Positions 8,071-17,475 are shown, counted from the stretch's first letter. The stretch: 64,000 nucleotides of DNA from Myroides sp. NP-2 (GCF_014145665.1 NZ_JACHTD010000004.1:1-64000), one strand, 5' to 3'. The notes: generated from the letters alone by a model not told the origin. A program made the numbers and translations.

Positions 8071-8165
8071 AACAAACAAATCGAAGGTTCATCGAATACC
8101 AAAACAAAATATAAACTAGGTGAGATACACCGTGCAACGAACAAACCGCGCAACCAACAAAGCAC
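8071..8165 (-). repeat. Dispersed intergenic repeat, family B, single copy
   Basis: Read on the minus strand, this stretch matches the tandem copies at 18845-18985 over about 80 bp, including the shared core CACCTAGTTTATATTTTG, then a GTTCGATGAA-like part and GTTCGTTGCACGG. Both places lie directly after a transcription terminator. No open frame or terminal repeat suggests a transposon. Confidence 0.75.
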
Positions 8166-8231
8166 AACCAAGAAAGCATTCATACCTCATAAAAAAAAAC
8201 TATATTTACGTTTCTAATTCAGCCACCCTCC

Positions 8232-9329
8232 ATGATATCATTCTTAGATTTACAGCAGATCAACCAGGCCTATGAAGCGGAGTATCTGCAAAAAATAAAA
8301 CAAATATTCCACGATGGAATGTATATGCTTGCCAATGAAGTAGTTTCTTTTGAAGAACATTTTGCCGCTTATTGTGGAACTTCTTTTTGCGTGGGGGTTG
8401 GCAATGGTTTAGATGCTTTAAAATTGATTTTTGACGGTTATATCAAATTGGGGAAACTCAGTGTAGGAGACGATGTTTTAGTGCCTGCAAATACCTATAT
8501 TGCTTCGATTTTGGCTTTGTTGGAATGTGGGTTGAATCCTGTACTAGTTGAACCTAATTTAGATAGCTATACCCTCGATTTAAGTGGAATCACCTATTCG
8601 ATAACTGCTTCGACAAAAGCTATTTTAGTGGTGCATTTATACGGACAAGTGTATGAGATGGATAAGATCCAACACTATTGTCATGACCGAGGATTGTTGT
8701 TGATTGAAGATGCCGCACAGGCCCATGGAACAACTTTCAACGGCATCAAAGCGGGTGCTTTTGGCGATGCAGCAGCGTTTAGCTTTTACCCGAGTAAGAA
8801 TTTGGGGTGTATAGGTGATGGAGGAGCCGTTACGACGAATCACCTGGATCTCGTAGAGGTTATTCGTGCAACGCGTAACTATGGCTCTCATATCAAGTAC
8901 CAAAATAAATACAAAGGCTTTAATTCGCGTTTAGATGAAGTACAAGCGGCACTGTTAAACCTCAAGCTTCCGCATTTAGACGAGGACAATCAAAAGCGTT
9001 TGCATATCGCTTATCGCTATATCAGAGAGATTAAGAATGTAAAAGTGATCTTGCCTCATCTCTCCTCAGAAGGCGCACATAATTTTCATTTATTTGTGGT
9101 TCGTGTAGCAGAACGCGAGCAGTTTCAACGGTATTTGTTAGCCAAGGGCATACAAACGTTGATTCACTATCCGATTGCCCCTCATCAACAACCCGCCTTG
9201 AGTGAGTTTAGCTTTTTACAACTCCCCATTACAGAATTAATCCATCAAGAAGTGGTTAGTTTACCCCTGTCACCCATACTTACAGACGAAGAAGTAACGC
9301 AAGTCATCCAAGCAATAAACGCCTATTAA
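8232..9329 (+). CDS. DegT/StrS-family sugar aminotransferase (FdtB/QdtB-like)
   Basis: A 365-residue PLP enzyme that transfers an amino group to a keto-sugar nucleotide. Seen: [10 protein letters not shown] for phosphate binding, IEDAAQAHG (Asp160 contacts the PLP ring), SFYPSKNLG with the Schiff-base Lys189, [14 protein letters not shown] and a C-terminal [10 protein letters not shown] block. The gene lies two genes upstream of a FdtA/QdtA-like 3,4-ketoisomerase; this pairing is known from routes to dTDP-3-amino-3,6-dideoxyhexoses, so dTDP-3-keto-6-deoxyhexose is the likely substrate. Its stop codon overlaps the start of the flippase gene by one base, which shows a tight operon. A second, less specific DegT gene lies at 40666. 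The exact sugar cannot be told from sequence. Confidence 0.88.
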   Translation: MISFLDLQQINQAYEAEYLQKIKQIFHDGMYMLANEVVSFEEHFAAYCGTSFCVGVGNGLDALKLIFDGYIKLGKLSVGDDVLVPANTYIASILALLECGLNPVLVEPNLDSYTLDLSGITYSITASTKAILVVHLYGQVYEMDKIQHYCHDRGLLLIEDAAQAHGTTFNGIKAGAFGDAAAFSFYPSKNLGCIGDGGAVTTNHLDLVEVIRATRNYGSHIKYQNKYKGFNSRLDEVQAALLNLKLPHLDEDNQKRLHIAYRYIREIKNVKVILPHLSSEGAHNFHLFVVRVAEREQFQRYLLAKGIQTLIHYPIAPHQQPALSEFSFLQLPITELIHQEVVSLPLSPILTDEEVTQVIQAINAY

Positions 9330-10624
9330 TGATAAGAGATATTTGGCATAAATATAAGCAAAGTGAATTCACCACAGTGACCCTTCTAAATACCATAGGC
9401 ATAGGGGTGCGTTTGCTTACCGCCTTGTGTTCTGCTAAGCTTTTGGCTCTGTTTGTTGGTACTTCTGGCATGGCCTATATGGGAAATCTGCGCAATATGT
9501 TGGCGTCTATGGAAGCCTTTTCTTCTTTTGGATTTGCCAATGGTATTGTTCAATATGTGGCGACACATCGCGAAAATAAAACTGCAATTGAGCGCTTTGT
9601 CAATGTTTTGTTGCGCTTTATGCTGGGAATTCTCCTCCTGGTGTCGCTGGTGATATTCCTTTTTCGACGCGAATTAGATCGCTACTTATTCGAAGATGCC
9701 TTTTCTATGCCTAGTTTGTTTATTTGCTTGGGATTTGCCTTCCCCTTGCAAGTGTTAAACGGAATTTGGATCGCTTTTTTAACTGGTTTATCCCAGTTTA
9801 AAAAAGTTATTTACCTCAATATTATCGGCAATGTATCCGGCTTGTTCTTAACCTTTTATTTGGTGTATACGCAAGGGTTAAACGGTGCATTACTGGCTAT
9901 GGTTCTTAGTCCTGCTATCCTTTTTTTTATCTCGCTTTACTGGGTTAAAAAAGAACTGAAACTGCAGTGGCAACCCTTTGATTTTTCTCTGATAAAACCC
10001 TTGTTCTCTTATGCCGTAATGGCCTTGTTCTCGGCCGTTATTAGTCCGCTGTGTATGCTGTGGGTGCGCAAATTGCTCATGATAAATACAAGTGTTGAAC
10101 TAGCGGGTATATGGGAGGGAATCCAACGGATTTCAGGTATTTATATGCTGTTTACCACCACCTTAGCTTCTACCTATTTCTTGCCTAAACTTGCTCAATT
10201 ACAGCGATATAAAGATAAGAAAGCAATCATTAGCCTGTATTTTAAAGGGGTATTGCCCTTGTTTGCCTTAGGCTTATTGGTGGTCTATCTCTCTCGCAGT
10301 TGGATCATTCCCCTCATCTTGGATCACAGTTTTAGTCCTATGATAGATTTGTTGAAGTGGCAACTAGTAGGCGATTTCGTCAAAGGTGCGGGATTGATCT
10401 TTGGATTACTCTTTTATACCGAGCGCTTGGTTTTGCCCTATCTAATCTGTGAAACCCTATTTTTTAGTTGTTTCTACGGATTTACGTATCTGTTACTCCC
10501 TCATTTTAGTATGGAAGCCGCTACTTTGGGGTACACTTTAGCGTATATAATTTACAGTTGTGTTTTAGTTGTCTATTTTTCTTGGTATTTTAGCCGTTCG
10601 GAGTTTAAAAAACACTTGAAGTAA
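9329..10624 (+). CDS. Polysaccharide (O-antigen) flippase, Wzx-like
   Basis: A 431-residue inner-membrane protein with about 12 predicted helices, for example LLTALCSAKLLALFVGTSG, FMLGILLLVSLVIFLF, SLFICLGFAFPLQVL, VMALFSAVISPLCMLWV and LACG-free helices to the end at YIIYSCVLVVYFSWYF. The first part, with FVGTSGMAYMGNLRNM, and the overall pattern match the MOP-superfamily Wzx/PST flippases that move lipid-linked sugar units across the inner membrane. It overlaps the aminotransferase gene by one base and abuts the ketoisomerase gene, so the three are translated together. Basic residues just after the last helix fit a cytoplasmic tail. Confidence 0.85.
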   Translation: MIRDIWHKYKQSEFTTVTLLNTIGIGVRLLTALCSAKLLALFVGTSGMAYMGNLRNMLASMEAFSSFGFANGIVQYVATHRENKTAIERFVNVLLRFMLGILLLVSLVIFLFRRELDRYLFEDAFSMPSLFICLGFAFPLQVLNGIWIAFLTGLSQFKKVIYLNIIGNVSGLFLTFYLVYTQGLNGALLAMVLSPAILFFISLYWVKKELKLQWQPFDFSLIKPLFSYAVMALFSAVISPLCMLWVRKLLMINTSVELAGIWEGIQRISGIYMLFTTTLASTYFLPKLAQLQRYKDKKAIISLYFKGVLPLFALGLLVVYLSRSWIIPLILDHSFSPMIDLLKWQLVGDFVKGAGLIFGLLFYTERLVLPYLICETLFFSCFYGFTYLLLPHFSMEAATLGYTLAYIIYSCVLVVYFSWYFSRSEFKKHLK

Positions 10625-11050
10625 ATGAAGAAATACAGCATTTTTGATTGTCGTGAAATTGTCGTCCCTCAACTTATGGACGAGAGAGGAACGCTCGCCG
10701 TTATTGAGGAGAATATTCTTCCCTTTGAAATAAAACGCTTGTTTTTTATTTATGGAGTGCCTCGAGATAAGCACAGAGGAGGACATGCACACAAAGAGCA
10801 AACGACTGTACTCTTCGCTATCAACGGAAGTTTCGAAGTAATGCTCGACGACGGCAATCAAAAGAGAAAAGTGTATTTAGAAGATCCTACAAAGGGCTTG
10901 ATACTTCAACCTGGTATTTGGAGTGTATTGGACAATTTTGAAGCAGGAACGGTTTGCTTAGCCGTCAATTCTGGGGCATATGACGAAAGCGATTACATTC
11001 GCTCATATGATTTGTTTTTAGCCTCTCGTGCACTATTGCAAGAGGTTTAA
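10625..11050 (+). CDS. Sugar 3,4-ketoisomerase, FdtA/QdtA-like cupin
   Basis: A 141-residue cupin of the FdtA (WxcM C-terminal) family, which moves the keto group of dTDP-4-keto-6-deoxyglucose from C4 to C3. The signature is clear: ERGTLAVIEE at the N-terminus, then KHRGGHAHKE with the conserved His residues, VLFAINGSFEVMLDDG, and PGIWSVLDNF with late-strand Trp. It starts directly after the flippase stop codon. Together with the DegT enzyme it provides two of the steps to a dTDP-3-amino-3,6-dideoxyhexose; RmlA, RmlB and an N-acyltransferase are not in this window. FdtA and QdtA differ in the C4 configuration of the product, which I cannot settle here. Its 3' end overlaps the convergent glycosyltransferase by 18 nt. 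Confidence 0.88.
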   Translation: MKKYSIFDCREIVVPQLMDERGTLAVIEENILPFEIKRLFFIYGVPRDKHRGGHAHKEQTTVLFAINGSFEVMLDDGNQKRKVYLEDPTKGLILQPGIWSVLDNFEAGTVCLAVNSGAYDESDYIRSYDLFLASRALLQEV

Positions 11051-12124
11051 CCATTCCTTCTTTATCACATCCATATCAAAAGCATAGGCAGTTTTCAAGG
11101 TATTTTGTTTGATTCTATTGCGCATTTCTGTATCCAGAGCCAATACGTCCATAGCTGTTTTTAAGGCCTCAAAGTCTTGATCCTCAATTAAAAATCCGTT
11201 GTATTGATCTTGTATAATTTCACTTGGTCCTGTCGGGCAATCAAAGCTAATTATAGGAATCTCACAAGCTAAGGCCTCGAGTAGGACTGTGGGAAAACCT
11301 TCCAATCGACTGCTGTGCACAAAGTACAAGGCTCCTTTGAAGATAGGAAAGGGATTTTCGCAAAATCCAGGGAGATGAACCCAAGCAGCGAGTTGATGTT
11401 GAGCAATTTGATCGACCAACTGTTGTTTATACCTTCCTTCGCCTAATATAACCAAGTGAATTTCTTCCTTGGGAAGTTTACTTCGACTATATAGTTCAAT
11501 TAAACGGTCAAATTGTTTGAGGTCAGAATCCATACGTCCACAGGCAACAATATACCTTTTCCCTTGGAAAGAATGAGGCTGATTCGCTTGTTCGCGTATA
11601 CTGTCAATTGGAATGGGATTGTAGATGGTTTGCACCTGTTTATAGCGATAAGTTGCTTTTACTTTTTCTGCAATTGCCTGACTTACACAAATGATTTGCT
11701 TTGATTTTCTATACAGGCGTTTCCCCAAAAAAAGATTGGATGTAAAATACCACGAAAGTTCCGAGCTGTGAATCGTTGGAATATAGGTAGCGTCAAAAAC
11801 AAAACACTGTAACAATACTTCGGTGAGGGGTTTACTTCGCGTTCGAAAGTCTATGACGTAATCAAAACCCTGTGTTTTGATGTAGTTTCGAAAAAGGCGA
11901 TAGCGCTTCCATTTATTGCGCAAGGAAAAGCCCGTGGATTTGTGTACGCCTAAATTGTATAATACACCGCCATAAGGATAGGTAATAACGTTTAAATTAA
12001 GGAGGTTGTGCACCTCATAGCCTTCCTGTTCTAAATGGATGGAAAGGGAGCTGTGAATGCGTTCCGCACCACCATAAGCAAGGGTGTCACCCACTAACGC
12101 TATTTTTATTTTCCTTTGTGGCAT
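11033..12124 (-). CDS. Glycosyltransferase, family 4 type
   Basis: A 363-residue GT-B enzyme that transfers a sugar from a nucleotide donor during polysaccharide assembly. Seen: the N-terminal IALVGDTLAYGGAERIHSSL loop, YIVACGRMDSDLKQFDRLIE at the start of the donor domain, LHLVILGEGRYKQQLVDQI-like strand and helix, LPGFCENPFPIFKGALYFVHSSRLEGFPTVLLEAL with the EGFP motif and catalytic Glu, and CPTGPSEII. It runs on the minus strand, convergent with and overlapping the ketoisomerase gene by 18 nt. ATG 12124 is chosen over an upstream ATG at 12142 because the latter overlaps the divergent promoter. Acceptor and donor sugars are unknown. Confidence 0.9.
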   Translation of the reverse strand: MPQRKIKIALVGDTLAYGGAERIHSSLSIHLEQEGYEVHNLLNLNVITYPYGGVLYNLGVHKSTGFSLRNKWKRYRLFRNYIKTQGFDYVIDFRTRSKPLTEVLLQCFVFDATYIPTIHSSELSWYFTSNLFLGKRLYRKSKQIICVSQAIAEKVKATYRYKQVQTIYNPIPIDSIREQANQPHSFQGKRYIVACGRMDSDLKQFDRLIELYSRSKLPKEEIHLVILGEGRYKQQLVDQIAQHQLAAWVHLPGFCENPFPIFKGALYFVHSSRLEGFPTVLLEALACEIPIISFDCPTGPSEIIQDQYNGFLIEDQDFEALKTAMDVLALDTEMRNRIKQNTLKTAYAFDMDVIKKEWLNLLQ

Positions 12125-12145
12125 AAAAAGATAAACGTACATTTG
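12116..12145 (+). promoter_or_regulatory. Promoter of the two plus-strand glycosyltransferases
   Basis: TTG (12116-12118), 19 nt, TACATTTG (12138-12145): a full consensus promoter in the short gap between divergent glycosyltransferase genes, 21 nt before ATG 12166. Confidence 0.7.
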
Positions 12146-12165
12146 AATAAATCACGGCTAAGATA

Positions 12166-13317
12166 ATGAGAATACTTTTAATTGGGGATTATAGCGGATT
12201 ACATTCTGCCTTGAAAAAGGGACTAATACAGCACCCCAAGGTGAGGGAAGTGGTCTTGCTAGGTGATGGTGATAAATTCAAGGACCTGGAAGTAGACCGT
12301 TCTATTCGCCCACAATGGACCAACAGTCGATGGGGCACTTTTTTTCGCAAGGCAATTCACAAAGTTTTTCGCTGGGATATTGCCGAACTAGAAAAAGGAT
12401 GGCGCGCCCAACAGCACTTCAAGCAATTGAAAGATTTTGACGTGGTTCAGCTGATCAATGACCGCCCTATTCAAACCATCGCCCGATGGGAAAAACACCT
12501 TTTACAACAGCTATTCGCCCAAAATAATAAAGTGTTTTTACTCTCTTGTGGAATTGATGTACACGGTTTACAGTACTTGACCAAGTACCCAGAGGAAGTA
12601 TCGCTTTTTCAACCTGTATTTGCGAATCCCAACCTACAACATCACTATGCTTATGTTGATGTTTACCGTCAAAAGGGAGTGATCCAAACACAAAAGATGA
12701 TTTTGTCTCATTGCCAAGGTATTATTGCTAGTGATATGGATTATGTTAATCCCAATAAGGCGCATCCGAAATATTTGGGATTGATTCCACATCCAGTGGT
12801 AATTCGCGAATATCGTGCTGTGGAACAAGCCCATGATGGGAAAGTCTGTATCTTTTTGGGGATTAACCGCGGGAATTACCATCAAAAGGGAATCGCTTTC
12901 TTTGAAGCAGCCCTAGCACAATTGCAAAAGAAATACCCCAATCAAATAGAAATTTGTATAGTGGAACAATTGCCTTATGCGGCGTATCAACAAGCGCAAG
13001 AAAAGGCAACGATTGTATTGGATCAGGTATTTTCGAAAGATCAAGGATATAATGCACTAGAGGCTATGGCTAAAGGAAAAGTGGTTTTTACAGGGGCAAA
13101 TGACGCGTTTTTAGCTCATTATAATCTACAAGAGGGAGAGGTGTGTATAGAGGCCAAGCCCAATGTTGCCTACTTAGTGGAACAATTGAGTTATTTGATT
13201 GAAAATAAAGCGCTTATTTCAGCCATAGGAAAACGAGCTCAACAGTTCGTTCGCGAAATTCACGATTGTGAAACGATTGCTAATCAATATGTAAGACTAT
13301 GGGAATCAGAAAAATAA
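12166..13317 (+). CDS. Glycosyltransferase-like protein (GT-B fold)
   Basis: A 383-residue protein starting MRILLIGDYSGLHSALKKGL, an N-terminal GT-B Rossmann strand. The C-terminal half shows GKVCIFLGINRGNYHQKG (start of the donor-binding domain), AYQQAQEKATIVLDQVFSKDQGYNALEAMAKGKVVFTG, where an acidic-rich turn precedes the conserved ALEAMA helix, and later AYLVEQLSYLIENKALISAIGKRA. The EGFP-type motif is replaced by DQGYNALEAMA, so it is a divergent GT4 relative. It has its own promoter and overlaps the next glycosyltransferase by 19 nt, which points to translational coupling. Substrates are unknown. Confidence 0.8.
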   Translation: MRILLIGDYSGLHSALKKGLIQHPKVREVVLLGDGDKFKDLEVDRSIRPQWTNSRWGTFFRKAIHKVFRWDIAELEKGWRAQQHFKQLKDFDVVQLINDRPIQTIARWEKHLLQQLFAQNNKVFLLSCGIDVHGLQYLTKYPEEVSLFQPVFANPNLQHHYAYVDVYRQKGVIQTQKMILSHCQGIIASDMDYVNPNKAHPKYLGLIPHPVVIREYRAVEQAHDGKVCIFLGINRGNYHQKGIAFFEAALAQLQKKYPNQIEICIVEQLPYAAYQQAQEKATIVLDQVFSKDQGYNALEAMAKGKVVFTGANDAFLAHYNLQEGEVCIEAKPNVAYLVEQLSYLIENKALISAIGKRAQQFVREIHDCETIANQYVRLWESEK

Positions 13318-14393
13318 ATCTGCTCTATATTGCAACTTCTATTACCGGTGGAGGTGGAGTGGCTCGCATACTCAGTCAAAAAACGGCGGCATTTGTGCAA
13401 GCAGGTTATGAGGTGCAAGTGGTGAGTACCAATGATCTAAGTGATCAGCCATTTTATAACTTTGACCCCAGGGTTCGCTTTATCTTGTATTCACAACCTA
13501 TTCGCACGATCGTTCAGCTGAAGCAATACTGTACTTTTATACAACAAAAGGTGATAGACGTCAACCGTCCCACCTTCATTTTTGTCATTGACAATGGGGT
13601 TAAAGGGTATTTTATCCCGTATTTTTTGGGTAATCGTATACCCGTGTATTTCGAAGTACATGGCTCGCGTAATTTTTTACTGTCTCCCATTCAATCGCCC
13701 CTCAAGCGTTGGATTGTCGATCGCTTAACTCTTGCGTTGAGCAAGCGCTTTCATGGGCTTATTCTTTTAAACAAGCAATCGGCTAAAGATTGGACACACA
13801 ACAAGCTGACGGTTATTCCCAATTGGATAGAAAATCAAGGTAATCGCCTAGGATTAGCAGTAAAAAAACAACGACAAGTCATTGCTATCGGTCGAATTGT
13901 ACCTGAAAAAAATTACGAAGCGATGTTGGCTATTTGGGCAAAAGTGCAGCTAGAACAACCCGATTGGACATTAGTCATTTGTGGTGGTGGACCAGCAGCA
14001 TACGTTGCTGAACTAAAAGAAAAAGCAGGAGCAGGTGTGATTTGGAAAGGGGAAATCAAAAACGTTGATCATGAGATACAGCAGAGTGCTTTTATGTTGC
14101 ATACCTCAAATATGGAGGGAATGCCGATGGCTTTTTTAGAGGCTATGGCGTTAGGAGTAGCCGTTGTGTCTTTTGATGTTGATTTTGGACCTGCTGATTT
14201 GATTGAGCATGCGTACAATGGCTATTTGGTGCCACAAGGGGATCAAGAGCAAATGATCGACTGCTGTTTAGCGCTGATAAAGGATAGCAACAAAGCAGAA
14301 CAATTCGGAGCACATGCCGTGCAAACAGTTCAGCAGTACGATAAATCTGTTGTGCTTCCTCAGTGGATTACTTTTTTTGAATCTCAAGACTAG
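13299..14393 (+). CDS. Glycosyltransferase, family 4
   Basis: A 364-residue retaining GT4 enzyme. Seen: LYIATSITGGGGVARILSQKTAAF (glycine-rich acceptor-side loop), VIPNWIE linking the two domains, VIAIGRIVPEKNYEAMLAIW at the donor domain, WTLVICGGGPAAYVAEL, and the nucleotide-sugar site AFMLHTSNMEGMPMAFLEAMALGVAVVSFDV with the EGMPM version of the E-x7-E motif. It overlaps the previous gene by 19 nt and overlaps the convergent family 2 enzyme by 26 nt at the 3' end. It very likely adds one sugar of the surface polysaccharide repeat unit; which one is unknown. Confidence 0.92.
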   Translation: MGIRKINLLYIATSITGGGGVARILSQKTAAFVQAGYEVQVVSTNDLSDQPFYNFDPRVRFILYSQPIRTIVQLKQYCTFIQQKVIDVNRPTFIFVIDNGVKGYFIPYFLGNRIPVYFEVHGSRNFLLSPIQSPLKRWIVDRLTLALSKRFHGLILLNKQSAKDWTHNKLTVIPNWIENQGNRLGLAVKKQRQVIAIGRIVPEKNYEAMLAIWAKVQLEQPDWTLVICGGGPAAYVAELKEKAGAGVIWKGEIKNVDHEIQQSAFMLHTSNMEGMPMAFLEAMALGVAVVSFDVDFGPADLIEHAYNGYLVPQGDQEQMIDCCLALIKDSNKAEQFGAHAVQTVQQYDKSVVLPQWITFFESQD

Positions 14394-15231
14394 CTTGGTG
14401 AAAAGCGATTAGTTTGAAAAGCTTATACGCCAACATGGAGGGCTTTTTTCCCAAAAGATTACGTGAAATTAGACCGCCAAAAACAGTTTGTACACCCGTA
14501 ATTAATGGAGTTAAGTTATTGTTTTTTAATTTTTTATAAAGCTTGCTAAGCTGTACGTCTTCCGCTTGTATTTTTTGATCTTCAATCAACTTAGCGAGTA
14601 CGGTACAAGCCTCTTTTGTCCGCGCTAAATAGGCTGCATTTGACTCTGTACTCCGGTGTAAAACAGGATTTTTTATTCGCCTAACCTCGATGTTGCGTTG
14701 CTGTAATTGAAGAAAAAACTGCGTATCCTCATATCCATAGGTTTGAATAGTAGCATCGAATTCAAGTTGTAGTTCGCGTTGATTAAAAAATAGATTGCAA
14801 CAGCTGTGTAAGTGTTTGTATTGTTCTATTTTTAGCCCATAAGTTTCCCTAAGCGATTGTGGTACACCTTTAGCGGTCGGTTGGTAGGTAAAGCCCCCTT
14901 GAATAAAAGAGCCGGTATTGACTTGATCGATATAGGTTTGTACAAACGTTTCCGAAAGGGGAAAGACATCGGCATCCAACAATAAGACCCAAGGATATTG
15001 CGCTTCTTTTAGCAGTCGATTTCGCGTTGAGGCGACGTGTTGGTTGATTGAATTTTGCAAGAAACGCGTATGGGATAAACGCGAAATAGTTTGATTTTGA
15101 AATTGCATTGTTGAAGCATCATCACACACTAAGATTTCAAAGGGAATGTTTAAGGAAGATGCCTCCTGATGTAATCGCTCTACCAAGGGTAGAATATTGT
15201 AATTATAGACGGGTATAGCAATAGATAGCAT
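14368..15231 (-). CDS. Glycosyltransferase, family 2
   Basis: A 287-residue inverting GT-A enzyme. The N-terminus MLSIAIPVYNYNILPLVERL is the classic GT2 opening; the nucleotide site follows as ILVCDDAST, and VLLLDADVFP is the DxD metal-binding motif. Later, YGYEDTQFFLQL resembles the ED motif that holds the catalytic base. It lies 8 nt downstream of ftsE's stop on the same strand in the reverse direction of transcription (ftsE is downstream of fahA and upstream of this gene), so it may be carried on read-through from ftsE. Its end overlaps the convergent GT4 gene by 26 nt. Confidence 0.9.
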   Translation of the reverse strand: MLSIAIPVYNYNILPLVERLHQEASSLNIPFEILVCDDASTMQFQNQTISRLSHTRFLQNSINQHVASTRNRLLKEAQYPWVLLLDADVFPLSETFVQTYIDQVNTGSFIQGGFTYQPTAKGVPQSLRETYGLKIEQYKHLHSCCNLFFNQRELQLEFDATIQTYGYEDTQFFLQLQQRNIEVRRIKNPVLHRSTESNAAYLARTKEACTVLAKLIEDQKIQAEDVQLSKLYKKLKNNNLTPLITGVQTVFGGLISRNLLGKKPSMLAYKLFKLIAFHQASLEIQKK

Positions 15232-15238
15232 AAGAAAA

Positions 15239-15922
15239 CTAAGAGGTGCGATGTATCACTTCGAAGAGAGAACCGTCATCGCATTTAAGTGTTTTGGCAG
15301 GGTATTTCAACAATAGCGCATAGTCGTGTGTCACCATTATGATGGTACGGCCGTTTTTGTTGATTTCTAAAAGTAGTTCCATCACTTCAGCACTTGTCTG
15401 TGGATCCAAGTTCCCCGTTGGTTCATCCGCAAGGATTAGATCAGGATCGTTCAATAAGGCGCGTGCAATTGCAACGCGTTGTTGTTCTCCACCAGAAAGT
15501 TGATGGGGCATTTTTTGAATATGTGTGCGCATTCCTACGCGCTCCAATACTTCTTCGATGCGTCTTTTAATAGCTTCTTGTTCCGTCCATCCTGTTGCTT
15601 TTAAGGCAAATTGTAGATTTCCGTATACTGTGCGGTCTGGTAATAACTTAAAATCCTGGAATACAATACCTAAGGAGCGTCTCAAAAAAGGAATGTCGCG
15701 CTCTTTTAACTGGCGAAGGTTATAGTCCACAATGATTCCTTCGCCTTCCGTTAAGTCTAAGTCAGCATATAGTGTTTTCATAAAACTACTTTTTCCAGCT
15801 CCTGTTTTACCTATGATATAAAGGAATTCTCCTTTGTTTACTTCGAGGTTAACATTAGATAACACCTGATGTTTATTTTGGTAAACATTTACATTTTGTA
15901 AGGATAAGATTACTTCTGACAT
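15239..15922 (-). CDS. ftsE: Cell-division ABC ATPase FtsE
   Basis: A 227-residue ABC ATPase. Seen: Walker [14 protein letters not shown], the Q-loop at [16 protein letters not shown], signature [15 protein letters not shown], Walker [13 protein letters not shown] and the switch His in MVTHDY. The combination of PDRTVYGN and the overall length is typical of FtsE, which with FtsX drives periplasmic wall hydrolases during division. No ftsX is next to it, which I recall is common in Bacteroidota. ATG 15922 (MSEVILSL) is chosen: the frame is open 59 codons further but that part does not look like ABC sequence. A LolD-type lipoprotein ATPase is the main alternative. Confidence 0.85.
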   Translation of the reverse strand: MSEVILSLQNVNVYQNKHQVLSNVNLEVNKGEFLYIIGKTGAGKSSFMKTLYADLDLTEGEGIIVDYNLRQLKERDIPFLRRSLGIVFQDFKLLPDRTVYGNLQFALKATGWTEQEAIKRRIEEVLERVGMRTHIQKMPHQLSGGEQQRVAIARALLNDPDLILADEPTGNLDPQTSAEVMELLLEINKNGRTIIMVTHDYALLLKYPAKTLKCDDGSLFEVIHRTS

Positions 15923-16053
15923 AGCAACGAATGAATTAAAAGGTAAAAATACGAAAAAGTTGCGATTTATGGAAGGAGTTGTGCATGATTTAAACGGCGT
16001 TTTATAAAAAATCAATTCTGTTGTGTTTGTAGGTTTAAAGTTCTCATAATGCC

Positions 16054-16088
16054 ACAAAAAAAGGAGTTCTTTTATGGAACCCCTTTTG
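16054..16088 (-). terminator. Terminator after fumarylacetoacetase gene
   Basis: On the minus strand AAGGGGTTCC pairs with GAACTCCTT (one mismatch) and a run of seven T residues follows, about 20 nt after the fahA stop codon. Confidence 0.7.
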
Positions 16089-16105
16089 TATTCTTTCATT
16101 TTATA

Positions 16106-17392
16106 TTATTTCATTGTAGCGGATGATGGGAGTAACATACTCTTTACTTCTCCGAATCCAATGCGAATATCGTCATTTTGACAGAACCCCTTCATGGTGA
16201 TGGTATCGTAATCCTCAATAAAAGTTCTTGTAGTACCATCAGCTAAAGTAAGGGGATTAGCACCAGCCCAAGTCAGTTCTAACAAGGAACCAAAGCTGTT
16301 AGGAGTAGAACCAGAAATCGTTCCCGATCCCATAAGATCTCCTGCGTTGATCTTACAGCCATTGATGGTGTGGTGAGCCAGCTGTTGACTCATGGTCCAA
16401 TACAAGTATTTGAAATTAGATTGACAAATAAGCGTATCTGTTCCATTTTCAGGTTGCAGATAGACCTCTAAGTTAATATCAAATGTTTTGTTTCCTGTTT
16501 GCTGTAAATAGGGAAGTGGTGTAGGTTCTTGCTTGGGGCTTGCCGTTCTAAAGGGCTCTAAGGCGTCTAAAGTAATCACCCAAGGCGAAATAGAAGTAGC
16601 GAAGTTCTTGGCTAAGAAAGGCCCTAGTGGAACGTATTCCCAAGTTTGAATATCGCGTGCACTCCAATCGTTTAGTAACACCATGCCAAAGATGTGATCT
16701 TCCGCTTCATCTACTGGAATACTTTCGCCAAATAGGTTGGCATCCGTAGTGATAAATGCAGTTTCTAACTCGAAGTCAATGCGTTTAGAAGGACCAAAAA
16801 CAGGTTGTGATTCTCCTTTGGGCAGCGTTTGTCCCAAAGGGCGTTTTACGTTGATTCCCGAAGGTATAACAGTAGAACTTCTTCCGTGGTATCCCACTGG
16901 AATGTGTAGCCAATTGGGCAACAATGCATTCGCAGGATCTCTGAACATTTTCCCCACATTGGTTGCGTGTTCTTTACTTGAATAGAAGTCGGTATAATCT
17001 CCAATATACACGGGTAGTTGCATTTCTACCTCGTCCATTTTAAAGATGACTGCTTCTCTATGTTTTGCGTTGTTTTGTAAGGTGGAATTTGTTTTGTCAA
17101 AGATATCAGCGATTCTGTTTCGAACTGCACGCCATGTTTTTTTTCCACTAGAAATAAAATCATTGAGATTGTCTTGTAAAAACACATCGTCTGTGAGATC
17201 AATTCCCTTGAGGTAGCCTAACATTTGTAGCGCACTTAAATCGATGGCATGGTCGCCAATACGAGTTCCAATTGTTACAATATCATCTTTCGTAATAAAA
17301 ACCCCAAAAGGAATATTTTGGATGGGGAAGTCAGATCCTGCCTGAACGTCTAACCAAGATTTTCTTTTCGGATCATTTGCCGTAATCATCAT
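16106..17392 (-). CDS. fahA: Fumarylacetoacetase
   Basis: The enzyme splits fumarylacetoacetate into fumarate and acetoacetate, the last step of tyrosine breakdown. The 428-residue length and two-domain order fit: an N-terminal SH3-like part (SDFPIQNIPFGVF, IGTRIGDHAIDL), then the catalytic FAH domain with DFYSSKEHATNVGKMF (metal and substrate residues), HIPVGYHGRSSTV, GPSKRIDFELETAF with the metal-binding Glu residues, NDWSARDIQTWEYVPLGPF, and GDLMGSGTISG. The start may be ATG 17392 or the adjacent ATG 17389. It has its own promoter and stands divergent from glyA. Confidence 0.96.
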   Translation of the reverse strand: MMITANDPKRKSWLDVQAGSDFPIQNIPFGVFITKDDIVTIGTRIGDHAIDLSALQMLGYLKGIDLTDDVFLQDNLNDFISSGKKTWRAVRNRIADIFDKTNSTLQNNAKHREAVIFKMDEVEMQLPVYIGDYTDFYSSKEHATNVGKMFRDPANALLPNWLHIPVGYHGRSSTVIPSGINVKRPLGQTLPKGESQPVFGPSKRIDFELETAFITTDANLFGESIPVDEAEDHIFGMVLLNDWSARDIQTWEYVPLGPFLAKNFATSISPWVITLDALEPFRTASPKQEPTPLPYLQQTGNKTFDINLEVYLQPENGTDTLICQSNFKYLYWTMSQQLAHHTINGCKINAGDLMGSGTISGSTPNSFGSLLELTWAGANPLTLADGTTRTFIEDYDTITMKGFCQNDDIRIGFGEVKSMLLPSSATMK

Positions 17393-17427
17393 ATTTATTG
17401 CTTAATTAGTTGAGTGAATAGTTTTAT

Positions 17428-17457
17428 CAAATATATAATTATAGGGCAAATTAACAA
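17428..17457 (-). promoter_or_regulatory. Promoter of fahA
   Basis: On the minus strand TTG (17457-17455), 19 nt, TATATTTG (17435-17428), 36 nt before the start codon. Confidence 0.7.
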
Positions 17458-17467
17458 ACGAATTTTG

Positions 17468-17475
17468 TACATTTG
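17468..17475 (+). promoter_or_regulatory. -7 box of glyA (first copy)
   Basis: TACATTTG matches TAnnTTTG and lies 30 nt before ATG 17505. No -33 TTG is seen at the usual spacing. Confidence 0.6.

Noticed and set aside
10565..10861. A 98-residue minus-strand frame across the flippase/ketoisomerase border
   Set aside because: It is a shadow of two well-supported plus-strand genes.
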